Source: Mariniphaga sp040772505
Lineage (GTDB): Bacteria; Bacteroidota; Bacteroidia; Bacteroidales; Prolixibacteraceae
Assembly: GCA_040772505.1 (NCBI GenBank)
Contig: JAXGYA010000004.1
Span: 1 to 64,000, forward strand
Reading direction: 5' to 3'
Length of the DNA stretch: 64,000 nucleotides
How positions within the stretch are numbered: position 1 is the stretch's first letter; each line of letters begins with the position of its first letter. A program made the position numbers and the translations under genes. The notes below the pieces were generated by a model that saw nothing but the letters and a program-made list of their open reading frames with translations, made no database searches and was not told the DNA's origin. Positions 52,134 through 60,302 of this stretch are shown here, piece after piece.

Positions 52134-55100
52134 ATGGCATTCAGAAAAGAAAATAAAGCAAAAGGAGGTTTTTCAAAAATTTCAATCAGTCTTTCTTCTC
52201 CCGAGGAGATATTGGAAAGATCATACGGTGAAGTTGTAAAACCCGAAACAATAAACTACAGAACATATAAACCGGAACGTGACGGCTTATTTTGTGAGCG
52301 AATTTTTGGTCCGGTGAAGGATTACGAATGTCATTGCGGAAAATACAAGCGAATCCGCTATAAGGGTATAGTTTGTGACCGCTGTGGGGTTGAGGTAACC
52401 GAGAAAAAAGTTCGCCGTGAGCGAATGGGGCATATTGGACTGGTGGTGCCGGTTGCACACATCTGGTATTTCCGGTCGCTGCCAAACAAAATTGGTTATC
52501 TGTTAGGTCTTCCCACTAAAAAACTGGATTCAATTATTTACTACGAACGTTACGTGGTAGTCAACCCGGGAGTGAAAGCTGTCGATGGAGTCAAGGAAAT
52601 GAACTTCCTTACTGAAGAGGAATATCTTGATATTTTGGAATCGCTGCCTAAGGAAAATCAGTATCTTGACGACACAGACCCCAATAAGTTTATTGCAAAA
52701 ATGGGAGCTGAGGCATTATATGATATTTTAAGCAGGCTCGACCTGGATGATTTGTCATTTACGCTCAGGCATAAAGCAAATACAGAGACATCACAACAAC
52801 GGAAGAGCGAGGCTTTGAAGCGCCTGCAAGTTGTTGAGGCATTCCGGGCAAGCAAAAATCTTAACCGTCCCGAATGGATGATTGTCAAGGTTGTTCCGGT
52901 CATTCCACCGGATTTGAGGCCGCTTGTTCCCCTCGACGGAGGACGTTTTGCAACGTCCGATCTGAACGATCTTTACCGCAGGGTAATCATTCGCAACAAC
53001 AGGCTGAAACGGCTGATTGAGATAAAAGCACCCGAAGTGATTTTGCGCAACGAAAAAAGAATGCTTCAGGAAGCAGTCGATTCGCTTTTTGATAATTCAA
53101 GAAAATCCAGTGCTGTTAAGACAGCAAGCAACCGCCCACTTAAATCCCTGTCCGACAGTATAAAAGGAAAACAGGGACGTTTCCGTCAGAATCTTTTGGG
53201 GAAACGTGTGGACTATTCGGCACGCTCAGTTATTGTTGTGGGACCCAAATTGAAAATCCATGAGTGCGGTCTTCCGAAAGATATGGCATCCGAGCTCTAC
53301 AAGCCATTTATTATCAGGAAGCTGATTGAAAGAGGAATTGTAAAGACGGTGAAATCTGCTAAAAAAATTGTTGACCGTAAGGATGCGGTAGTCTGGGAAA
53401 TTCTTGAGAATGTAATGAAGGGGCATCCGGTGCTCCTTAACCGTGCACCCACACTGCACAGATTGTCAATTCAGGCTTTTCAGCCGGTGATGATTGAAGG
53501 TAAGGCAATTCAGCTGCATCCTCTGGTGTGTACAGGATTTAATGCCGACTTTGACGGTGACCAGATGGCTGTCCATCTGCCGTTGGGAAATGCTGCCATT
53601 CTGGAAGCTCAGCTGCTGATGCTCTCGTCGCACAACCTGTTGAATCCTGCAAATGGTGCACCCATACAGGTTCCATCCCAGGATATGGTGCTTGGCTTGT
53701 ATTACATGACCAAACCCAGAGAAGGTTCCAAAGGGGAGGGGATGACTTTTTATTCACCCGAAGAGGTTATTATTGCCTACAACGAAAAAATTGTCGGGAT
53801 GCACTCCACCATTAAAGTGAAGGTGGAAGATGCAGATGAAAACGGTGATTATTTTAACCATATTATTGAAACTACTGTTGGGCGCATATTATTTAACGAG
53901 TACGTTCCCCGTCAGGCAGGTTATATCAATGAGCTGCTTACTAAAAGGTCGTTGCGTACTATCATTTCAGATATTTTCAAGAAATGTGGAAATGCCCAAA
54001 CGGTTGCTTTCCTTGATGCTATTAAAGACCTGGGATTCTATATGGCATACCGCGGCGGTTTATCCTTCAATGTTGATGACGTTGTTGTTCCCGAAGATAA
54101 AGGAACGATTGTGGACAATGGTTATGATGAAGTGGATGAAGTTATTGCAAACTACAACATGGGCTTCATCACCAACAATGAACGTTATAATCAGGTTATT
54201 GACATTTGGACTCATGCCAATTCAAAATTGACCCATTCGGTGATGAAAACCATCAGTTCCGACAAACAGGGGTTCAATTCAATTTATATGATGCTTGACT
54301 CGGGCGCAAGGGGGTCTAAGGAGCAGATTCGCCAGTTGTGCGGAATGAGGGGATTGATGGCGAAACCACAGAAATCTGGTTCAACCAGTTCTCAGATTAT
54401 TGAGAATCCCATTCTGGCAAACTTTAAGGAAGGACTTTCTGTTCTGGAGTATTTCATCTCTACTCACGGAGCACGTAAAGGCTTGGCTGACACCGCCCTG
54501 AAAACTGCCGATGCCGGGTATCTCACCCGAAGGCTGGTTGACGTTTCTCAGGATGTTATCGTCTCTGAGGATGACTGTGGTACATTGCGCGGACTTGTAG
54601 CAACCGACATTAAGAACAATGAAGAGATTGTGGCTTCGCTTTATGAGAGGATTGTGGGGCGTACTTCGGTTCACGATATTTTCCACCCGCTAAGCGGTAA
54701 TATGATCATTAAATCAGGTGATTTAATTAGTGAAGATACTGCAAAACAAATTGAAGACTCACCCATTGAGAGGGTTGAAATCCGTTCGGTTCTCACATGC
54801 GAGTCAAAAATCGGAGTTTGTGCCAAATGTTATGGACGCAACCTTGCCTCCGGTCATATTGTGCAAAAGGGTGAAGCTGTGGGTGTGATAGCGGCACAGT
54901 CTATTGGTGAACCGGGTACTCAGCTGACGCTTCGTACTTTCCATGTGGGGGGTATTGCAGGAAATATTTCTGCCGAATATTCTGTTGAAGCCCGCTACGA
55001 CGGCTTTGTGGAGATTGACGAACTCCGCGCGGTTGAATTTAAGGGTGATAATGATGCGCTGCCGGTGGACATTGTTGTGAGCCGGTTGGCAGAACTGAGA

Positions 55101-56393
55101 ATCATCGATAAAAATACCAAAATACCACTTTCGTCTCATCCTATCCCATACGGCTCCAGATTGTATGTCAAAAACGGTGAGGAGGTACGAAAAGGGAAAC
55201 GCATTTGCGAATGGGACCCGTTTAACGGTGTTATTATAACTGAATTCGATGGTGCAACTGAGTTTGAAGATATGGTTGAAGGCGTAACTTATCGTGAGGA
55301 GTCGGACGACCAGACCGGATACAGCGAGAAGGTAATCATCGAAACCAGGGATAAAACCAAGAACCCGACCCTTAAGATTATGGATAAGGGAAGCAATATG
55401 ATTCGTTCCTATAACCTGCCGGTGGGCGGCCATGTTGCTGTCTCAGACAAACAGAAGGTTAAAGCAGGAATGATTTTGGTTAAAATTCCCAGAACTTCAG
55501 GGAAAGCGGGTGATATTACCGGCGGATTGCCGCGGGTTACCGAATTGTTTGAAGCGAGGAATCCATCCAACCCGGCTGTAGTTTCAGAGATTGACGGTGA
55601 AGTTTCTTTCGGTAAAATAAAACGGGGTAACCGGGAAATCATTATCACTTCAAGAACCGGGGAAGTGAAAAAATATCTTGTTCCCCTTTCAAGGCAGATA
55701 TTGGTGCAGGAGAACGATTACATCAGGGCAGGAATTTCCCTTTCCGATGGAGCGACCACCCCTGCTGATATTTTGGCTATTAAGGGACCAACTGCCGTTC
55801 AGGAATATATTTTGAATGAAGTGCAGGATGTTTACCGGATGCAGGGTGTGAAGATCAACGACAAACATTTTGAGGTAATCATCCGTCAGATGATGCGCAA
55901 AGTGGAAATTGATGACCCGGGTGATACCCGTTTTCTTGAAAGACAGATTGTTGACAAGAATGAATTCCTGTCTGAAAACGACTGGATATGGAACAAGAAA
56001 GTAGTTGTTGAACCCGGTGATTCTGAAGGTCTGAAGCCAGGACAAATTATTTCTGCCCGCAGGTTGAGAGATGAAAACTCGCAGTTGAGACGTAAAGATA
56101 AAAAGCTGGTTGAATCGAGAGATGCTATACCGGCAACTTCGAGTCAGGTTCTTCAGGGGATTACACGGGCAGCTCTTCAGACAAAGAGCTGGCTTTCGGC
56201 AGCATCATTCCAGGAAACAACAAAAGTACTTAATGAAGCAGCCATTAACGGGAAAACCGATTATCTCGACGGATTGAAGGAAAACGTGATTTGCGGACAC
56301 CTGATTCCGGCAGGTACCGGATTAAAGGAATATAAAAATCTGATAGTTGGTTCCAAAGAGGAATACGACAGATTGATAAGCACAAGAAAATAA
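52134..56393 (+). CDS. rpoC: RNA polymerase subunit beta'
   Basis: 1419 aa. The N-terminal zinc site has CHCGKYK and CDRCGVEV, the catalytic Mg-binding loop is NADFDGDQMAVH near residue 470, and the bridge helix and trigger loop region includes GEAVGVIAAQSIGEPGTQLTLRTFH near 920. The second zinc site has CESKIGVCAKCYG. It lies 47 nt after rpoB. Confidence 0.99.
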   Translation: MAFRKENKAKGGFSKISISLSSPEEILERSYGEVVKPETINYRTYKPERDGLFCERIFGPVKDYECHCGKYKRIRYKGIVCDRCGVEVTEKKVRRERMGHIGLVVPVAHIWYFRSLPNKIGYLLGLPTKKLDSIIYYERYVVVNPGVKAVDGVKEMNFLTEEEYLDILESLPKENQYLDDTDPNKFIAKMGAEALYDILSRLDLDDLSFTLRHKANTETSQQRKSEALKRLQVVEAFRASKNLNRPEWMIVKVVPVIPPDLRPLVPLDGGRFATSDLNDLYRRVIIRNNRLKRLIEIKAPEVILRNEKRMLQEAVDSLFDNSRKSSAVKTASNRPLKSLSDSIKGKQGRFRQNLLGKRVDYSARSVIVVGPKLKIHECGLPKDMASELYKPFIIRKLIERGIVKTVKSAKKIVDRKDAVVWEILENVMKGHPVLLNRAPTLHRLSIQAFQPVMIEGKAIQLHPLVCTGFNADFDGDQMAVHLPLGNAAILEAQLLMLSSHNLLNPANGAPIQVPSQDMVLGLYYMTKPREGSKGEGMTFYSPEEVIIAYNEKIVGMHSTIKVKVEDADENGDYFNHIIETTVGRILFNEYVPRQAGYINELLTKRSLRTIISDIFKKCGNAQTVAFLDAIKDLGFYMAYRGGLSFNVDDVVVPEDKGTIVDNGYDEVDEVIANYNMGFITNNERYNQVIDIWTHANSKLTHSVMKTISSDKQGFNSIYMMLDSGARGSKEQIRQLCGMRGLMAKPQKSGSTSSQIIENPILANFKEGLSVLEYFISTHGARKGLADTALKTADAGYLTRRLVDVSQDVIVSEDDCGTLRGLVATDIKNNEEIVASLYERIVGRTSVHDIFHPLSGNMIIKSGDLISEDTAKQIEDSPIERVEIRSVLTCESKIGVCAKCYGRNLASGHIVQKGEAVGVIAAQSIGEPGTQLTLRTFHVGGIAGNISAEYSVEARYDGFVEIDELRAVEFKGDNDALPVDIVVSRLAELRIIDKNTKIPLSSHPIPYGSRLYVKNGEEVRKGKRICEWDPFNGVIITEFDGATEFEDMVEGVTYREESDDQTGYSEKVIIETRDKTKNPTLKIMDKGSNMIRSYNLPVGGHVAVSDKQKVKAGMILVKIPRTSGKAGDITGGLPRVTELFEARNPSNPAVVSEIDGEVSFGKIKRGNREIIITSRTGEVKKYLVPLSRQILVQENDYIRAGISLSDGATTPADILAIKGPTAVQEYILNEVQDVYRMQGVKINDKHFEVIIRQMMRKVEIDDPGDTRFLERQIVDKNEFLSENDWIWNKKVVVEPGDSEGLKPGQIISARRLRDENSQLRRKDKKLVESRDAIPATSSQVLQGITRAALQTKSWLSAASFQETTKVLNEAAINGKTDYLDGLKENVICGHLIPAGTGLKEYKNLIVGSKEEYDRLISTRK

Positions 56394-56399
56394 AGTAAA

Positions 56400-56726
56400 A
56401 TGAACGAAAAAAAGCAAAGCCCACAGCAGTTAAACATTGAGCTAAGCGAGGAAGTTGCACAGGGCATATACTCAAATCTTGCAGTGATTACTCACTCCAG
56501 CTCAGAGTTTGTTATTGATTTTGTACGCATAATGCCGGGAATTCCAAAGGCAAATGTGAAGTCGCGGGTGATTCTTACACCCGAGCACGCCAAAAGGCTG
56601 TTGTTTGCTTTGCAGGATAACATTCAAAAGTTTGAAGCCGCTCACGGAACTATCAAAAATGTGAAGCCGGTTCCCCACCAGGGGATGCCGCCAATGAATT
56701 TTGGCGGACCAACAGCTCAGGCATAA
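56400..56726 (+). CDS. DUF3467 protein
   Basis: 108 aa, starting 6 nt after rpoC. It has the DUF3467 pattern LNIELSEEVAQGIYSNLAVITHSSSEFVIDFVRIMPG and a later ILTPEHAKRLLFALQDNI; the tail is Pro/Gly-rich. Its function is unknown, but the fixed place behind rpoC in Bacteroidota suggests a link to transcription or ribosome function. A terminator follows. Confidence 0.93.
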   Translation: MNEKKQSPQQLNIELSEEVAQGIYSNLAVITHSSSEFVIDFVRIMPGIPKANVKSRVILTPEHAKRLLFALQDNIQKFEAAHGTIKNVKPVPHQGMPPMNFGGPTAQA

Positions 56727-56742
56727 GGGAAATGGTTAAAGC

Positions 56743-56777
56743 AAAAAAGAGGGACAGTCATCTGATCCCTCTTTTTT
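56743..56777 (+). terminator. Intrinsic terminator after the rpoC operon
   Basis: 8-bp stem (56747-56754 with 56766-56773), 11-nt loop and a run of six T. A-rich DNA on the other side means it could also stop the convergent cysteine synthase transcript, whose stop codon is at 56799. Confidence 0.85.
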
Positions 56778-56798
56778 GTTGCTAAATATTTATGCTTG

Positions 56799-57710
56799 TC
56801 AGTATAATCCTTCAACTGACAAATATCTTTCTCCGTGGTCATATATGAAAGTGAGGATACGTGTGCCGGACGGCAGCTCCTTAATTTTTTTGGCTACAGC
56901 AGCAAAGGATGCGCCCGATGAAATTCCCACGAATAGACCTTCAAGTTTTGCTGCTTTATGTGCATATTCAATTGCCTCATCATAGCCTACCGGAATTGTT
57001 CCGTCGAGAAGTTCTGTCTTAAGGTTATCGGGAATGAACCCTGCGCCAATACCTTGAATTTTATGTGGCCCGGGTTCTCCTCCGCTGATTACCGGACTGT
57101 CGGAAGGTTCAACAGCAAAAACTTTAATTTTGGGAAACTTTTTTTTCAGCACTTCGGCAACACCGCTGATGTGCCCGCCGGTGCCAACGCCGGTTATTAT
57201 ATAATCCAGTCCCTCGGGAAAATCATTAATAATTTCCCGTGAAGTATTTTTACGGTGTGCATCAATATTGGCAGGGTTAGAGAATTGAAAAGGAATCCAT
57301 GAGTTTTCAATTTTTGCTGCCAGCTCCTCAGCTTTTGCAATTGACCCTTTCATTCCCTCCTCTTTTGGAGTGAGTACCAGCTCTGCGCCCAAAGCATTCA
57401 CAACTCTTCTTCTCTCAATACTCAGCGACTCGGGCATGGTTAAAATGAGTCTGTAGCCTTTCACTGCTGCAACAAGTGCCAGACCAATACCCGTATTCCC
57501 GGATGTGGGCTCAATGATGACCGAACCGGGTTTCAGAATCCCCTTTTCTTCTGCATCTTCAACCATGGAAAGAGCAATGCGGTCTTTGATGCTGCCTCCC
57601 GGATTTGTTTTTTCCACTTTAACCCACACTTCATAATCGGAAGGATAAAGACGGTTTATCCGGACGTGGGGAGTGTTTCCAATTGTTTCCAAAATGTTTT
57701 GTGCTTTCAT
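56799..57710 (-). CDS. cysK: Cysteine synthase (O-acetylserine sulfhydrylase)
   Basis: 303 aa from ATG 57710. PLP-dependent enzyme making cysteine from O-acetylserine and sulfide. The PLP lysine is Lys42 (EKTNPGGSIKDRIA), the substrate loop is PTSGNTGIG near 69-77, and the phosphate cradle GVGTGGHISGVAEV is present. An in-frame ATG at 57767 would start translation at the foot of a terminator hairpin in the leader, so 57710 is preferred. CysK and CysM types are not distinguished with certainty. Confidence 0.94.
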   Translation of the reverse strand: MKAQNILETIGNTPHVRINRLYPSDYEVWVKVEKTNPGGSIKDRIALSMVEDAEEKGILKPGSVIIEPTSGNTGIGLALVAAVKGYRLILTMPESLSIERRRVVNALGAELVLTPKEEGMKGSIAKAEELAAKIENSWIPFQFSNPANIDAHRKNTSREIINDFPEGLDYIITGVGTGGHISGVAEVLKKKFPKIKVFAVEPSDSPVISGGEPGPHKIQGIGAGFIPDNLKTELLDGTIPVGYDEAIEYAHKAAKLEGLFVGISSGASFAAVAKKIKELPSGTRILTFIYDHGERYLSVEGLY

Positions 57711-57730
57711 ATTTGTTGATTTAAAATGAT

Positions 57731-57764
57731 TAAAAAAAGCTTTCCAGGTTCCCCGGGAAAGCTT
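57731..57764 (-). terminator. Intrinsic terminator in the cysK leader
   Basis: On the minus strand: 9-bp stem (57756-57764 with 57737-57745), 10-nt loop, then a run of seven T. It ends 20 nt before the cysK ATG and 170 nt after the ABC permease stop. It is either the end of the ABC operon transcript or an attenuator of cysK. Confidence 0.8.
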
Positions 57765-57933
57765 CATTTATGTTTTTAAAATTATTTACAACGGAAATAT
57801 CAAAACATACCTTCACCGGGCTCTTTAACCCGACAACAAACAGTGATATGGCATGTCATATTTTTCATTCGGCGCAATGTAATTAAATTTTATTAAAAAC
57901 AGATAAAAACACCTGTTTTGAATTAAGAATAAA

Positions 57934-59271
57934 TTAATGCTTATACCGCAGCCATTTTATCAGTTCTTTTAAATTCACCTTTTTCCCATACATCAGCAGC
58001 CCGGTTTTGTAAATTTTAGCTGCTATCCAAATTGCACCAATTGTTGCCCCAACAAGCAGAAACATGGATAGCAGCAGCTCCCACACGGGTAACCCATAGG
58101 GGATACGCACCATCATAATAATGGGCGAAGTGAATGGAATTACCGATCCCCAGAAGGCAAGGGTGCCTTCGGGATTTCTTGCAACTGGAAACAGAAGCAT
58201 TATGGAAAGAATCATCGGAAAAGTAATCGGGAAAACCAGTTGTTGCGAATCTTCCTCATTATCGACTGCGGCGCCAACTGCTCCTAATAGCGAGCTGTAC
58301 ATGAGATAACCGGCTAAAAAGTAAAAAATAAAGGAAAAGAGAATCAGCGGGATATTCAGATTTCCAACCAATTCCAAAATTTCAACCACCTGATTCTGTT
58401 CAGCCATTCCGGGAATACCGGCGCCTATCGGCTGGCTTTCCATCAGGCTCTGACTCACCTGCCCGGCTGATTCAGGGGTGAAAAAGTTCTGGGCTACTCC
58501 AATTGCAATGATGCCTATAATTACCCAAATAGCCACCTGGGTGAGCCCGACAAGAGCAGTGCCGATTATTTTTCCCGCCATCAGCTGAAAAGGCTTCACC
58601 GAAGAGATGATAACTTCCACAATCCGGTTCTTTTTTTCCTCCATCACACTTCGCATGACCATCCCGCCATACATAAATACAAAAAAATAGATAATGAATC
58701 CCATGGCATAGCTGGCAACAAAAGCAACCTCCGAAGAGCTTTTTTTGGCTTCGCCGGTTTCAGAAATTAAAAGGGTGTTCAGACGAATTCTTGTTTGTGT
58801 CGCCGAAAGACGCTTATCCAAATCGGGAATACCTGATTGGTCAATAATTTTCTGTCTTTTATCGTTTTCAATGAATCTTCCCAGTTTCCGGGAAATTTGC
58901 TCAGTGAGTTCTATGGGAAGCTGTTTTTCTGAGGTCAGTTGTGCAGTATTGTCTGTGTAAATATTTTCAGGAATATAAAGGAGTGCATAGAATTCACTTC
59001 CCTTCAGGCTGGTTTTCAGTCGATTGTATTCACTTTCAGGAATGAAGTGATATCTGGTGTAGTCATCCTGCTCCAGTTGTCCCTGAAAGAGCGTGGATTC
59101 ATCATAAACCGCAATGACTCTTTCCTGTTTGTCGTCCTGAACAGAGAGATAGATGATTAGTGCAAACATCCCGATAAATATTAAAGGAACCAGAATGGTG
59201 AGGATGATGAAAGATTTTTTCTTCACCCTTTTCAAATATTCCTGTCTGAGTATCAATATTGTTTTATTCAT
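57934..59271 (-). CDS. ABC-2 type transporter permease (NatB-like)
   Basis: 445 aa. An N-terminal basic segment and first helix (RVKKKSFIILTILVPLIFIG) precede a large extracytoplasmic domain (about 45-170), then five or six helices including MRSVMEEKKNRIVEVIISSVKP, the conserved coupling segment of the ABC-2_3 group. It pairs with the ATPase gene 3 nt upstream. Family members export sodium, drugs or other compounds; the substrate is not predictable. Confidence 0.9.
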   Translation of the reverse strand: MNKTILILRQEYLKRVKKKSFIILTILVPLIFIGMFALIIYLSVQDDKQERVIAVYDESTLFQGQLEQDDYTRYHFIPESEYNRLKTSLKGSEFYALLYIPENIYTDNTAQLTSEKQLPIELTEQISRKLGRFIENDKRQKIIDQSGIPDLDKRLSATQTRIRLNTLLISETGEAKKSSSEVAFVASYAMGFIIYFFVFMYGGMVMRSVMEEKKNRIVEVIISSVKPFQLMAGKIIGTALVGLTQVAIWVIIGIIAIGVAQNFFTPESAGQVSQSLMESQPIGAGIPGMAEQNQVVEILELVGNLNIPLILFSFIFYFLAGYLMYSSLLGAVGAAVDNEEDSQQLVFPITFPMILSIMLLFPVARNPEGTLAFWGSVIPFTSPIIMMVRIPYGLPVWELLLSMFLLVGATIGAIWIAAKIYKTGLLMYGKKVNLKELIKWLRYKH

Positions 59272-59274
59272 TTC

Positions 59275-60204
59275 TTACAGGTTTTGGCTGTTTGATTCCT
59301 GAACTGCTTTGATGAAAACGTCATCCATTCCCGGAATGAGCTCTTCAAAAGATATTATTTCTGCCGACGGGATGATAGCCTGCAGCAGTTCATTGTTGGA
59401 TCCGCCGTTTACATATTGTATTTTTATCCTGTTCTCTTTTTCTGATTCGGTGTGTTCCAGTATCTTAAACCGGTTGTCCAGTGCCTTGTCCACCTGTTCA
59501 AAGTCACCTTTGTATCTGACCCAGAATGTATTTGATTTGTATTTATTGCGGATTTCATCAGTAGGTCCATCAACAATTTTCACAGATTTGTTGATGAGTG
59601 CGATGTGGTCGCACAGCTCTTCCACCGATTTCATGTTATGTGTTGAAAAGATAATGGTTGCCCCGTCGTTTCGAAGTTGCAGAATTTCCTTTTTCAGCAG
59701 GGTGGTATTGATGGGGTCGAAACCGCTGAACGGTTCATCAAAAATGAGCAGCCGGGGCTTGTGCACTACTGTTGTTACAAACTGAACTTTTTGCTGCATC
59801 CCTTTTGACAGCTCTTCCACTTTTTTGTTCCACCAACTCATCATATCAAATTTCTCAAACCACGGCTTCAGTTCGCGCAGCGCTCCCTTTCTGCTTAGCC
59901 CTTTGAGTTGTGCCAGATAAACAGCCTGTTCGCCCACTTTCATTTTTTTATACAAACCTCTTTCTTCCGGCAGATATCCGATAATTGCCACGTCATCCCG
60001 GCGCATTTTTCTGCCTTCAATGAAAAGTTCACCCTCGTCGGGGGCAGTAATCTGGTTGATTATGCGAATCAGTGTAGTTTTGCCTGCACCGTTGGGGCCC
60101 AACAGGCCAAAAATACTTTGCTGCTTCACAGAAATGCTAACATCAGTTAATGCTTTTGTGGTGGCAAAAACTTTATGCACATTTCTGGCGCTGAAAAATT
60201 CCAT
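59275..60204 (-). CDS. ABC transporter ATP-binding protein (NatA-like)
   Basis: 309 aa. Walker A GPNGAGKTT near 36-44, Q-loop region GYLPEERGLYKKM, signature ELSKGMQQKVQF and Walker B LLIFDEPFSGFDP. The stretch of about 80 residues after the ATPase core is typical of NatA-type subunits. The stop lies 3 nt before the permease start, so the two form one operon with a promoter at 60242-60272. Confidence 0.94.
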   Translation of the reverse strand: MEFFSARNVHKVFATTKALTDVSISVKQQSIFGLLGPNGAGKTTLIRIINQITAPDEGELFIEGRKMRRDDVAIIGYLPEERGLYKKMKVGEQAVYLAQLKGLSRKGALRELKPWFEKFDMMSWWNKKVEELSKGMQQKVQFVTTVVHKPRLLIFDEPFSGFDPINTTLLKKEILQLRNDGATIIFSTHNMKSVEELCDHIALINKSVKIVDGPTDEIRNKYKSNTFWVRYKGDFEQVDKALDNRFKILEHTESEKENRIKIQYVNGGSNNELLQAIIPSAEIISFEELIPGMDDVFIKAVQESNSQNL

Positions 60205-60241
60205 ATTGAATAATTTATGGGATAAGTATCCATTTACTCTT

Positions 60242-60272
60242 CAAAATTACAGATATATTTGTTTATCAACAA
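60242..60272 (-). promoter_or_regulatory. Promoter TTGT-N19-TAATTTTG for the ABC operon
   Basis: Minus strand: TTGT at 60272-60269, 19 nt spacer, TAATTTTG at 60249-60242, 37 nt before the ATPase ATG. Confidence 0.6.
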
Positions 60273-60302
60273 TAACGATTATAAAACTGTTGCAGTCGTC
60301 AT

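Noticed and set aside
54804..55433. 209-codon ORF antisense to rpoC
   Set aside because: Shadow of a highly conserved gene; no motifs.
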